Positions 46,456 to 55,144 are shown, numbered from the stretch's first letter. The stretch is DNA of 64,000 nucleotides from Microbacterium timonense (GCF_900292075.1 NZ_OLMV01000002.1:186001-250000); one strand, 5' to 3'. Notes: generated by a model from the sequence alone, not told the origin. Numbers and translations: made by a program.

Positions 46456-47369
46456 CAGAAGTGCCAGGGGTAGGGCGACCAGTCGGGCTCGCGCTTCTGG
46501 AGGAAGGCATCGCGGCCCTCGACGGCTTCGTCGGTGCCGTACGCCAGACGCGTCGCCTCTCCCGCGAACACCTGCTGGCCGACCAGGCCGTCATCGACGG
46601 CGTTGAACGCGAACTTCAGCATGCGGATCGCGGTCGGGGATTTGGTGAGGATGGTGCGGGCCATCGCGATCGCCTCCCGCTCCAGGTCCGCGTGAGGCAC
46701 GACGCGGTTGACCGCCCCCATCTCGTACGCGCGCTGGGCGGAGTACTCCTCGGCCAGGAAGAAGACCTCGCGGGCGAACTTCTGCCCGATCTGGCGGGCG
46801 AAGTACGCCGAGCCGTAGCCGGCATCGAAGGATCCGACGTCGGCGTCGGTCTGCTTGAACCGGCCGTGCTCGGCCGAGGCGATGGACAGGTCGCACACCA
46901 CGTGCAGGGAGTGGCCGCCACCGGCAGCCCAGCCCGGGATCACGGCGATGACCACCTTGGGCATGAACCGGATGAGCCGCTGCACCTCGAGGATGTGCAG
47001 GCGTCCGGCGCGGGCCGCCGCTTCGGCGGGCACAGCCGCCTCGTCGTCGGAGTACTTGTAGCCGTCGCGTCCGCGGATGCGCTGATCGCCGCCCGAGCAG
47101 AACGCCCAGCCGCCGTCCTTGGCGCTCGGCCCGTTCCCGGTGAGGAGCACTACGCCGATCCTCGGATCCTGACGGGCCACGTCGAGCGCGCGGTACAGCT
47201 CGTCGACGGTGTGAGGCCGGAAGGCGTTGCGCACTTCCGGGCGGTCGAACGCGATGCGCGCGATGCGGCCGTCGCGCGAGACGTGGGCGGTGATGTCGGT
47301 GTAGCCGCCGTCGGGGGCACCGGGCGCGGGCATCCACTCGGCTTCGTCGAAGAGTTCCGAAACGCTCAC
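46455..47369 (-). CDS. menB: 1,4-dihydroxy-2-naphthoyl-CoA synthase
   Basis: The protein (304 residues) is a crotonase-fold enzyme with MenB-specific segments: 'ARIAFDRPEVRNAFRPHTV', 'AFCSGGDQRIRGRDGY', 'VIAVIPGWAAGGGHSLHVVCDL', 'DVGSFDAGYGSAYFARQIG' and the C-terminal 'REPDWSPYPWHF'. It closes the second ring of OSB-CoA. It heads the menB-menE operon. The GTG start six bases after TAGGCT is chosen over the overlapping frames. Confidence 0.93.
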   Translation of the reverse strand: MSVSELFDEAEWMPAPGAPDGGYTDITAHVSRDGRIARIAFDRPEVRNAFRPHTVDELYRALDVARQDPRIGVVLLTGNGPSAKDGGWAFCSGGDQRIRGRDGYKYSDDEAAVPAEAAARAGRLHILEVQRLIRFMPKVVIAVIPGWAAGGGHSLHVVCDLSIASAEHGRFKQTDADVGSFDAGYGSAYFARQIGQKFAREVFFLAEEYSAQRAYEMGAVNRVVPHADLEREAIAMARTILTKSPTAIRMLKFAFNAVDDGLVGQQVFAGEATRLAYGTDEAVEGRDAFLQKREPDWSPYPWHF

Positions 47370-47375
47370 CCGGCC

Positions 47376-47381
47376 AGCCTA
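47376..47381 (-). promoter_or_regulatory. -10 box of menB, TAGGCT
   Basis: Six bases before the GTG at 47369. Confidence 0.5.
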
Positions 47382-47459
47382 CGACCCGGTCCGGCGGGCG
47401 CGTCACGCCGGCGCATGCCACGCATCGTCATCTCGAATCGGACACCGGCGCCCGCGAAC

Positions 47460-47465
47460 TAGCCT
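47460..47465 (+). promoter_or_regulatory. -10 box, TAGCCT, of the lipoprotein-ECF operon
   Basis: Six bases (GGACCG) before the GTG at 47472. No cobalamin riboswitch (B12 box) was recognised in the 102-base gap to menB. Confidence 0.45.
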
Positions 47466-47471
47466 GGACCG

Positions 47472-48020
47472 GTGACCTCGACTCTTCGCGCCGCGGCCGC
47501 CGCCACGGCATCCGCTGCCCTGCTGCTGACCCTCGCCGCCTGTTCGTCGCCCGCACCCGAACCCACCCCGAGCGCCACTGAGACGAAGTCGGTCGTCGTG
47601 CTCGACAGGGCCTGCGCCGATGATTCCGGCGTCACGGTGGCCATCGACGCTTCGGCCCTCGAAGACGGCGACAGCAAGGCCTGGTGCATCGGCACCGACG
47701 AGAACCTCGCCGCCGCTGACGCGCTCACGCTGGTGAACGTGACCACGGAAGGCACCGACGAGTACGGCGACCAGGTGGTGTGCCGCGTCAACGGCGTGCC
47801 GGCCGAGGACGTGGCGATTCCCGCCGAGGACGGCTCGGACTACTTCGAGACGTGCCAGTCCATGCCCGCCGCGTTCGCGTACTGGTCGATCTGGACCAAG
47901 CCGGCCGGGGGCGAGTGGGGATACGCGCAGGAGGGCTTGTCGACCCTGCAGCTGGCACCGGGCGACGCGCTCGAGCTGCTGTTCACCCTCAACGGCGAGC
48001 CGGCCGCGCCGGCGTCATGA
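47472..48020 (+). CDS. lipoprotein with a possible DUF4430/transcobalamin-like domain
   Basis: The 182-residue precursor has a signal peptide ending in lipobox 'TLAAC' (C24). After a Pro/Thr/Ser linker comes a beta-rich domain with four Cys (C47, C72, C104, C128), which could form two disulfides, and a C-terminal 'FAYWSIWTKPAGGEWGYAQE' then 'LAPGDALELLF'. That Trp-rich strand pattern with a closing GD-x-LEL recalls DUF4430, the domain that forms the C-terminal part of cobalamin-binding proteins. The resemblance is by eye and needs a profile search. Its stop overlaps the ECF-transporter start (ATGA), so a surface substrate-capture role for that transporter is likely. GTG start. Confidence 0.72.
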   Translation: MTSTLRAAAAATASAALLLTLAACSSPAPEPTPSATETKSVVVLDRACADDSGVTVAIDASALEDGDSKAWCIGTDENLAAADALTLVNVTTEGTDEYGDQVVCRVNGVPAEDVAIPAEDGSDYFETCQSMPAAFAYWSIWTKPAGGEWGYAQEGLSTLQLAPGDALELLFTLNGEPAAPAS

Positions 48021-50995
48021 CGTTCCGGCCCGGGCCCCTCCGTGCCGCGGCGGCTCTCGCCGCCGGGTTCGTGGTGGCTCGCGTCGTCTACCGCGTCCTC
48101 TTCTCCGGCGCCGGCGGTGAGGGGGTCGTGCTGCTGCCGCTGCCCGCGATCCGCCTGCCCGCGCCGTTCTCGCACGTCGTCATGCTCGGGCCCGTCACCC
48201 TCGACGGCCTGTGGGATGCCGCCGCCAGTGCTCTCCCGATCGCTTTGACGATCCTCGCTTTCGGGGTGCTCAGCGCTGTGGTCGACGTACACCGCGCGCT
48301 CGCGCGCTTGTCGCGGCGCGGACCGCTGAGGGGCATCGCCCGAGCGCTGACGATCGCGTGGGCGACGCTGCCGTCGCTCGCGGAGGGCGCCCGGGCGGTG
48401 CGCTTCGCTCAGCGGCTGCGCGGCGAGCGCGGCGGCGCCCGGATGCTGCTGCCCCTGCTGGAACGCACGCTCGAGCGCGCCGGGACCCTCGCCGCGGCGC
48501 TCGAACTGCGGGGATTCGCCGGCCGCGGCCTCGACGGGGATTGCCTGGCGCCGGTTCGCGCCGAGGACGTCGAGATCGGATGGGGGTCCGGCGCGGACTC
48601 GCTCCGCGGCATGCGCCTGCCGGCCTCGCTCACGCTCGAGACGGGCACTCTCACCCTCCTGGCGGGAGCCACCGGCGCGGGCAAGACCACCCTGCTGCGC
48701 GCGCTCTCCGGGCTGCACACGCACGCCGACGGGGGCTGGATCCGGGGCTCGCTGCGCGTGGCAGGTCACGACCGCGCCGCCGTGCCGCCGCGCGATGTCG
48801 CGCAGCGGGTGGGCGTCGTGCTGCAGCATCCGCGCGAGGCGTTCCTGACCGAGCGCGTGCGGGATGAGATCGGCCTGGCACTGGAGCTGCGCGGCGTGGC
48901 GCCGGTGATCGTGGCCGCGCGCGTGACCGAGATCGCCGATCGAGTCGGGGTGACGGAGCTTCTCGACCGGCCGACGCGCGGCCTCTCGGCCGGCCAGGCG
49001 ACGCTCGTGGCGATCGCCGCGGCCGTCGTGGAGCGCCCGATCCTGCTGCTGGTCGACGAGCCGCTGGCAGACCTGGACGCCGACGCGCGGCGGCGGATCG
49101 TGCGACTGCTGGACGCACTGTCACACGAGGCGGGGATGTGCGTCGTCGTCGCGGAGCACCGCGTCCAGGCGCTCACCGACGTGGCCGACACCGTGCTGCG
49201 CATCGAGGACGGCGTCGTGAGCCGGGTGGCGCAGCCGGCGAGCGGGGACGGTTCCGGTGCTCCGAAGCCGCCGCCGCTCAGGTTGCACGCCGCCGCGCTC
49301 GAAGACGCTGAAGTCGTCCTGCGCGCCCGGGACATCACGGTGCGACACGGCGACACGGTCGCCGTGGCGAGCGCCGATGTCGACCTGCGCGCAGGGCGCA
49401 TCGTGGCGCTGATCGGGCCGAACGGCGCGGGCAAGTCGAGTCTGCTCGGCGCGCTCGCGCTGCCCCGACGGGGCATGGAGGTCGAGACGACCGGGCGGAT
49501 CGCCCTGGTGCCGGATGCCTCGGACGACCTGTTCGTCTCCGACACCGTCGTGGCCGAATGCCGCCGCGCCGACCGGATGGCAGCTCGCCGGCACCCGTCG
49601 CGACAGCGTTCCGATCCGAACGCGGGGCGGGCGACGACCCAGCGGCCCGCGGTTCGGGGGACGGCCGAGCGGTTCGCGGGGTTCCTGGGCCTGGATCCGG
49701 GCGGCGCCGAGTTCACGGCGCGCCTGGCTCGGCATCCGCGTGATCTGTCCGCCGGAGAGCGCCGGTGTCTCGCCCTCGCGATCCAGCTCGCGGGCGCTCC
49801 GCGGGCGCTGCTCGTCGATGAGCCGACGCGCGGCCTGGATCCCGCCGCGCGGGAACTGGTGCGGCGCGCCCTGGGCGGCTTCGCCGCGGCGGGAGGCGCT
49901 GTGCTGGTCGCCTCGCACGAGCCCGACGTGGCCCGCCAGGCCGACGCGGTCCTCGGGATGCGCGGCGGAGTCATGTCGGAGTCGGTCTCTGCGACCGTCG
50001 GCGCAGTGGCGCGCGGGACCATGACGCAGGCAGAGCCACCGGCGCCCGGCATCCCGCGCCGGAATACCGGGGGCGTACCGGCGGCGGCGTCGGATCTGCC
50101 TGAGTTGTGGGCAGCAGGAGGAAGCCCGCCCCGTCGGGGATCCGGCGCCCGGCAGGATCTCCGGCGCGCACCGGCCAGGTCACGGCTGTGGGCGCCCGCT
50201 GGACTGGCCGCCGCGAACCTCGTCGCCCTCGGGGCGTTCTGCTGGCCGCTGGTCGCCACCGCGGTGCCGGCCCAGGCGCACGCCGCCGTGCCGGTCGCCG
50301 CGCTCGCGCTCGTTCCGCTCGCAGCGCTCGTGGTGATCGCGACGCTCGACGGCAGCGTCCGGTCGGCCCACATGCTGGCCCTCCTCGGAACGCTCGCCGC
50401 CATCGGCGCGGCGGTGCGCATCGCCGGCACCGGGGTGGGCGGCGTGGAGGCGGTGTTCATCCTGCTGATCCTCGCCGGGCGCGCCTACGGCGCGCGATTC
50501 GGGATGCTGCTGGGCATGGCCACCATCGCCCTCTCCACCGTCATCACCGGCACGATCGGGCCCTGGACGCCGTTCCAGATGTTCGCGTGCGCATGGGTGG
50601 GCGCGGTCGCCGGGCTGTTGCCGGGCCGTGAACCGCAGCGTGGCGGCCGGCCCCTCCCGGCCGGAGAGATCGCACTGCTCAGCGCCTACGGCATCCTCGC
50701 GTCGTACGCCTTCGGCCTGCTCATGAACCTGTGGTTCTGGCCGTTCGCCGTCGGCTCCGGCACCGGGATCTCCTACGACGGCAGCGCGCCGCTGCCGGTC
50801 AACCTCGCGAGCTTCCTGATGTACTCGCTGGTGACCTCGACGCTCACATGGGACACCCTGCGCGCGATCACGACGGTCCTCGGGCTCGTCGTCGTGGGCC
50901 GGCCGATCCTGGCCGCGCTGCGGCGGGCCAAGCCGCTGGCATCGCGCGCGCAGCCGAGCGCCGCGCCGCGAAAGCACGCACCTGCCCTCTCGTGA
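48017..50995 (+). CDS. single-polypeptide ECF transporter (EcfT-EcfA-EcfA-S fusion), probable cobalamin importer
   Basis: All four parts of an energy-coupling-factor importer lie in one 992-residue frame. Residues 1-190: short EcfT with two clear helices and the coupling helix 'LAAALELRGFAGRG'. Residues 195-405: first ATPase, Walker A 217-225 'GATGAGKTT', signature LSAGQ 323-327, Walker B D347-E348, switch H381. Residues 430-660: second ATPase, Walker A 'GPNGAGKSS' 467-475, signature LSAGE 577-581, Walker B D601-E602, switch H634. After a Pro/Arg-rich linker, residues 727-965 form a six-to-seven-helix S component with 'GTIGPWTPFQMFACAWVG', 'GLLMNLWFWPF' and 'STLTWDTLRAITTVLG', the pattern I associate with the cobalamin-specific CbrT group. 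MetH follows downstream on the other strand. Both ATPases look active. Confidence 0.85.
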   Translation: MTFRPGPLRAAAALAAGFVVARVVYRVLFSGAGGEGVVLLPLPAIRLPAPFSHVVMLGPVTLDGLWDAAASALPIALTILAFGVLSAVVDVHRALARLSRRGPLRGIARALTIAWATLPSLAEGARAVRFAQRLRGERGGARMLLPLLERTLERAGTLAAALELRGFAGRGLDGDCLAPVRAEDVEIGWGSGADSLRGMRLPASLTLETGTLTLLAGATGAGKTTLLRALSGLHTHADGGWIRGSLRVAGHDRAAVPPRDVAQRVGVVLQHPREAFLTERVRDEIGLALELRGVAPVIVAARVTEIADRVGVTELLDRPTRGLSAGQATLVAIAAAVVERPILLLVDEPLADLDADARRRIVRLLDALSHEAGMCVVVAEHRVQALTDVADTVLRIEDGVVSRVAQPASGDGSGAPKPPPLRLHAAALEDAEVVLRARDITVRHGDTVAVASADVDLRAGRIVALIGPNGAGKSSLLGALALPRRGMEVETTGRIALVPDASDDLFVSDTVVAECRRADRMAARRHPSRQRSDPNAGRATTQRPAVRGTAERFAGFLGLDPGGAEFTARLARHPRDLSAGERRCLALAIQLAGAPRALLVDEPTRGLDPAARELVRRALGGFAAAGGAVLVASHEPDVARQADAVLGMRGGVMSESVSATVGAVARGTMTQAEPPAPGIPRRNTGGVPAAASDLPELWAAGGSPPRRGSGARQDLRRAPARSRLWAPAGLAAANLVALGAFCWPLVATAVPAQAHAAVPVAALALVPLAALVVIATLDGSVRSAHMLALLGTLAAIGAAVRIAGTGVGGVEAVFILLILAGRAYGARFGMLLGMATIALSTVITGTIGPWTPFQMFACAWVGAVAGLLPGREPQRGGRPLPAGEIALLSAYGILASYAFGLLMNLWFWPFAVGSGTGISYDGSAPLPVNLASFLMYSLVTSTLTWDTLRAITTVLGLVVVGRPILAALRRAKPLASRAQPSAAPRKHAPALS

Positions 50996-51024
50996 CGGTC
51001 ATCTGGCGGGAGTCCCGCGCCGAT

Positions 51025-51120
51025 CGAGTGCACGACTTCCCGCCCAACGCACGGGATGCTGACGGCCGAAAGTCGTGCACTCGACAAGAAGCCGTGCACT
51101 CGACGGTAAGTCGTGCGTTC
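51025..51120. repeat. palindromic repeat family B after the ECF gene
   Basis: CGAGTGCACGACTT (51025-51038) and AAGTCGTGCACTCG (51070-51083) are perfect inverted arms around 31 bases. Two more partial right arms follow (GCCGTGCACTCGAC near 51091 and AAGTCGTGCGTTC at 51108-51120). The element sits between the convergent ECF and metH genes and could end both transcripts. The rest of the 178-base gap is featureless. Confidence 0.8.
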
Positions 51121-51173
51121 AGGGCGCGGGCGGCGGCCTCGGCGGCGGCCGCGACGGCGACGAGCACTCCGGC

Positions 51174-54100
51174 TCAGACCGAGAAGTACTTGGCCTCGGG
51201 GTGGTGGAACACGAACGCGTCGGTGGACTGCTCGGGATGCAGCTGCAGCTCCTCGCTGAGCTCCACGCCCATCCGCTCGGGCCGGAGCAGCTCGACGACC
51301 TTCCGGCGATCCTCCATGTCGGGGCATGCCGGGTAGCCGAGCGAGAAGCGGGCGCCCCGATACTCGAGCTTGAACAGGCCCGCCGTCTCGGTCGGGTCCT
51401 CGGCCGAGAATCCGAGCTCGGAGCGGATCCGCGCGTGCCAGAACTCGGCGAGCGCCTCAGTCAGCTGCATCACGAGGCCGTTGAGCTCGTAGTAGTCGCG
51501 GTACTTGTCCTCGGCGAAGAGCTGGGCGGTGACGGAGTCGATGTGCGCGCCGGCGGTCACGAGCTGCACCGGCAGCACGTCGACCTGGCCGGAGTCCCGC
51601 CCCCGGACGAAGTCGGCCAGGCACAGGTGCCGGTCGCGGCGCTGCCGAGGGAAGTGGAAGCGCAGACGATCCGCCCCGACCTCCCCGCCCGAGCCGCGGT
51701 CGGGAGCAAGGAGCCCGGCAGCGCCGAGCACGCCGGCCGGATCGTCGCCGTGATGCAGCACGACGACGTCGTCGCCCTCCGACACGACCGGGAAGTACCC
51801 GTATGCGACCGAGGCGTCCAGCATGCCCTCGGCGAGGATGCGGTCGAGCCAGTAGCGCAGGCGCGGCCGTCCCTCCGTCTCCACCAGCTGCTCGTACGAC
51901 GCGCCGTCCTCGCCGCGCCCCGGCTTCAAGCCCCACTGCCCCATGAACGTCGCCCGCTCATCGAGGAACGCCGCGTAGTCGTGCAGCGCGATGCCGCGGA
52001 CGATGCGCGTGCCCCAGAACGGCGGTGCCGGCACGGGATTGTCGGATGCCACATCCGAACGTGCCGGCATGGCTTCGGGCTCGGTGAGCGTGAGCTTGGA
52101 TCCGGCCGCGTGCCGTCGCTTCTTGAGTGCGGGCAGTCCGACAGCGGCGGGATCGGCGCCGCGGGCGATCTTCACGAGCGGCTCCATGAGCGCCAGGCCC
52201 TCGAACGCGTCGCGCGCGTAGCGCACCTCGCCGTCGAACAGACCCGCGAGGTCGTCCTCCACGTACGCGCGCGTCAGCGCGGCGCCACCGAGAATCACCG
52301 GCCACTTCTTGGCCAGGCCACGCGCCTGCAGCTCCTCGAGGTTCTCCTTCATCACGACCGTGGACTTCACGAGCAGTCCCGACATCCCGATGACGTCGGC
52401 GTCGTGCTCCTCGGCGGCGGCGATGATGTCGGCGATCGGCTGCTTGATCCCCAGGTTGATGACGTCGTAGCCGTTGTTGGTGAGGATGATGTCGACGAGG
52501 TTCTTGCCGATGTCGTGCACGTCGCCGCGCACCGTCGCCAGCACGATGCGGCCCTTGCCGGAGGCATCCGACTTCTCCATGTGAGGCTCCAGCAGTGCCA
52601 CGGCGGTCTTCATGACCTCCGCCGACTGCAGCACGAACGGCAGTTGCATCTCGCCGGCACCGAACCGCTCGCCGACGACCTTCATGCCTTCCAGGAGATG
52701 GTCGTTGATGATCTGCAGCGGCGTGAGCCCACCCTCGCGCGCGAGATCCAGGTCGGTCTCCAGGCCCTTGCCCTCGCCGTCGATGATGCGGCGCTCGAGA
52801 CGCTCGCCGATGGGGAGCGCAGCGAGCTCGGCGGCGCGCTGGTTCCGCAGGGCTGCGGTGTCGACGCCGGCGAAGAGGTCGAGCATGCGCGCCAGCGGGT
52901 CGTACGTGACGTTGCCGTCGGCGTCGTACTCGCGGCGATCCCACACCAGGTCGAGAGCCACCTTGCGCTGCTCCTCGGACAGGGAGGCCAGCGGCACGAT
53001 CTTCGCGGCGTCGATGATGCCGGATGTGAGGCCGGCCTCGACCGCCTCGTGCAGGAAGGCCGAGTTGAGCACGCTGCGTGCTGCCGGGTTGAGTCCGAAC
53101 GAGACGTTCGAGACGCCGAGCGTCGTGTTGATCCCCGGGTACTTCGCGGTGATGCGGCGGATCGCCTCGATCGTCTCGATGGCGTCGCGCCTGGTCTCCT
53201 CCTGCCCGGTCGCGATCGGGAACGTCAGGCAGTCCACGATGATGTCGCTGACACGCAGCCCCCACTGACCGACGAGCTCGTCGACCAGCCGCGACGCGAT
53301 CTCGACCTTGCCGTCGGCCGTGCGCGCCTGGCCCTGCTCGTCGATGGTGAGCGCCACCACCGCGGTGCCGTGCTCCTTGACGAGGGGCATGATGCGGCCG
53401 AAGCGCGACGTCGGACCGTCGCCGTCCTCGTAGTTCACGGAGTTCACGACCGGCCGGCCGCCGATGAGTTCGAGCCCCGCCCGGATCACGGCGGGCTCCG
53501 TGGAGTCGACGACCAGGGGGAGGGTCGAGGCGGACGCCAGGCGAGAGACCACCTCGCGGATGTCGGCGACGCCGTCGCGTCCGACGTAGTCGACGCACAC
53601 GTCCAGCAGGTGGGCGCCGACCCGGATCTGGTCGCGGGCGATCTCGACGCAGTCGTCCCAGCGCTCCTCGAGCATCGCCTCGCGGAACGCCCTGGAGCCG
53701 TTCGCGTTGGTGCGCTCGCCGATCGCCAGGTACGAGGCATCCTGCTGGAAAGACACGTGCTGATACAGCGACGCGACACCCGGATCCTCGGTCGTTGAGC
53801 GAGCGAAGCGAGACGAAACGCCCCGAGGCCCTGCGGAGCGCTCGTCCCGTTTCGTCTCGGTCGCCGGCGCTCCCTCGCTCAACGACCGGGAGGAGGGCAC
53901 AGCTCGGAGCTCGGCCAGCCGCTCGACGACCGCGGCGAGGTGTTCGGGCGTCGTGCCGCAGCATCCACCCACGAGTGCGAGCCCGAACTCGCGGACGAAC
54001 TGCTCGTGCGCGGTCGCCAGCTCTGCGGGGCTGAGCGGATAGTGCGCGCCGTCGGCGGTGAGCACCGGCAGGCCGGCGTTGGGCATGCACGCGATCGGGA

Positions 54101-54896
54101 CCGTGGCGTGCTTGGACAGGTGGCGCAGGTGCTCGCTCATCTCGGTGGGGCCGGTGGCGCAGTTCAGACCGATCGCGTCGACGCCGAGCGGCTCGATCGC
54201 CGTCAGTGCGGCGCCGATCTCCGAGCCCATGAGCATGGTGCCGGTGGTCTCGACGGTCACCTCGACGAAGATGGGCAGACGGATGCCTCGGCTCACGATC
54301 GCCTGGCGGCACCCGTTGATCGCCGCCTTCGTCTGAAGCAGATCCTGCGAGGTCTCGACCAAGAAAGCGTCGGCGCCGCCGTCGATCAGCCCCTCGGCCT
54401 GCAGCGCGAACGTCTGCTTGAGGTGGTCGTACGTGGTATGGCCGAGGCTGGGGAGCTTGGTGCCCGGTCCCATCGAACCCAGCACCCAGCGCACCCGGCC
54501 GTCCGAGCGCTCGGCGGCTTCGACGCGCTCACGGGCGATGCCGGCGCCGGCGGCGGCGAGCTCGGCGATGCGGTCGTCGATGCCGTAGTCCCCGAGGTTC
54601 GACCAGTTCGCCCCGAAGGTGTTCGTCTCCACGGCATCGACCCCCACCTCGAGGTAGGCGTCGTGGATGGCCGCGACGACGTCGGGGCGCGTGACGTTGA
54701 GGATCTCGTTGCAGCCCTCGAGGCCGGCGAAATCGGTGTCGATCGACAGGTCGTGCCGCTGCAGCATCGTGCCCATCGCACCGTCGGCGATGACGACGCG
54801 CTCGCGCAGGGTGTCCAGCAGCCGCTGCGACCGCTCAGGCCGCGGCACACCCTCGATGTCGAGAGCGAACCGGGGTGCGGGCGGCGCGGAAGTCAC
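51174..54896 (-). CDS. metH: cobalamin-dependent methionine synthase
   Basis: The 1,240-residue enzyme has all four modules: homocysteine-binding barrel (1-330) with zinc cysteines in 'GLNCATGP' and 'VGGCCGTTPEHL'; pterin-binding barrel (about 380-665, 'YLAIGERTNANGSRAF', 'LPLVVDSTEPAVI'); cobalamin domain with lower-ligand H794 in 'VRGDVHDIGKNLVD'; and the C-terminal reactivation domain that binds SAM ('LGYPACPDMEDRRKV'). It methylates homocysteine with methyl-B12 and methyl-tetrahydrofolate. Between modules one and two (about 335-371) is an extra linker coded by a palindromic repeat. The GTG seven bases after TAAAAT is chosen; the longer frame runs into repeats. The adjacent ECF system may supply its cofactor. 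Confidence 0.94.
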   Translation of the reverse strand: MTSAPPAPRFALDIEGVPRPERSQRLLDTLRERVVIADGAMGTMLQRHDLSIDTDFAGLEGCNEILNVTRPDVVAAIHDAYLEVGVDAVETNTFGANWSNLGDYGIDDRIAELAAAGAGIARERVEAAERSDGRVRWVLGSMGPGTKLPSLGHTTYDHLKQTFALQAEGLIDGGADAFLVETSQDLLQTKAAINGCRQAIVSRGIRLPIFVEVTVETTGTMLMGSEIGAALTAIEPLGVDAIGLNCATGPTEMSEHLRHLSKHATVPIACMPNAGLPVLTADGAHYPLSPAELATAHEQFVREFGLALVGGCCGTTPEHLAAVVERLAELRAVPSSRSLSEGAPATETKRDERSAGPRGVSSRFARSTTEDPGVASLYQHVSFQQDASYLAIGERTNANGSRAFREAMLEERWDDCVEIARDQIRVGAHLLDVCVDYVGRDGVADIREVVSRLASASTLPLVVDSTEPAVIRAGLELIGGRPVVNSVNYEDGDGPTSRFGRIMPLVKEHGTAVVALTIDEQGQARTADGKVEIASRLVDELVGQWGLRVSDIIVDCLTFPIATGQEETRRDAIETIEAIRRITAKYPGINTTLGVSNVSFGLNPAARSVLNSAFLHEAVEAGLTSGIIDAAKIVPLASLSEEQRKVALDLVWDRREYDADGNVTYDPLARMLDLFAGVDTAALRNQRAAELAALPIGERLERRIIDGEGKGLETDLDLAREGGLTPLQIINDHLLEGMKVVGERFGAGEMQLPFVLQSAEVMKTAVALLEPHMEKSDASGKGRIVLATVRGDVHDIGKNLVDIILTNNGYDVINLGIKQPIADIIAAAEEHDADVIGMSGLLVKSTVVMKENLEELQARGLAKKWPVILGGAALTRAYVEDDLAGLFDGEVRYARDAFEGLALMEPLVKIARGADPAAVGLPALKKRRHAAGSKLTLTEPEAMPARSDVASDNPVPAPPFWGTRIVRGIALHDYAAFLDERATFMGQWGLKPGRGEDGASYEQLVETEGRPRLRYWLDRILAEGMLDASVAYGYFPVVSEGDDVVVLHHGDDPAGVLGAAGLLAPDRGSGGEVGADRLRFHFPRQRRDRHLCLADFVRGRDSGQVDVLPVQLVTAGAHIDSVTAQLFAEDKYRDYYELNGLVMQLTEALAEFWHARIRSELGFSAEDPTETAGLFKLEYRGARFSLGYPACPDMEDRRKVVELLRPERMGVELSEELQLHPEQSTDAFVFHHPEAKYFSV
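53789..53888. repeat. palindromic repeat family A, complete element inside metH
   Basis: The left arm (53789-53820) is identical, reversed, to 21501-21532. The right arm (53848-53888) is an imperfect partner with a nine-base extension. The 100-base element stays open in the metH frame and codes a Ser/Arg/Glu-rich linker beginning 'SRSLSE', the same peptide as at the GH1 N-terminus. Confidence 0.88.
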
Positions 54897-54903
54897 CCGC
54901 GCG

Positions 54904-54909
54904 ATTTTA
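54904..54909 (-). promoter_or_regulatory. -10 box of metH, TAAAAT
   Basis: Seven bases before the GTG at 54896. No cobalamin or SAM riboswitch was recognised upstream. Confidence 0.45.
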
Positions 54910-54960
54910 GCCGCGGCATCCCCGTGTCTTTCCGTTCGTGACGCCCTGCGGCACCCCCAA

Positions 54961-55144
54961 GTACCGCGAGACTTCATCCGGGCGCCCAGACTTCGTCCGG
55001 CGACCGCTGTTTCGGCGCTCCGATGAAGTCTCGCGGAACCGGCCGCGGGGCGGCATACCGCAGTCAGGTACCGCGAGACTTCATGCGGGCGCCGAGACTT
55101 CATCCGCCGACCGCTGTTTCGGCGCTCCGATGAAGTCTCGCGGA
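54961..55144. repeat. palindromic repeat family C, two 77-bp copies upstream of metH
   Basis: Copies at 54961-55037 and 55068-55144 each run from GTACCGCGAGACTTCAT to GATGAAGTCTCGCGGA, forming a 14-15 base stem, with a shared inner segment CGACCGCTGTTTCGGCGCTC. They fill most of the 304-base gap between metH and the LLM gene; nothing else was seen there apart from the metH promoter. Confidence 0.88.

Noticed and set aside
47370..47471. Cobalamin riboswitch before the lipoprotein-ECF operon
   Set aside because: The gap is 102 bases, shorter than a B12 riboswitch, and no B12 box was found.
51075..53798. 907-codon plus-strand ORF opposite metH
   Set aside because: It lies antisense to a complete MetH; high-GC third positions keep the opposite frame open. 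Its translation has no domain character.
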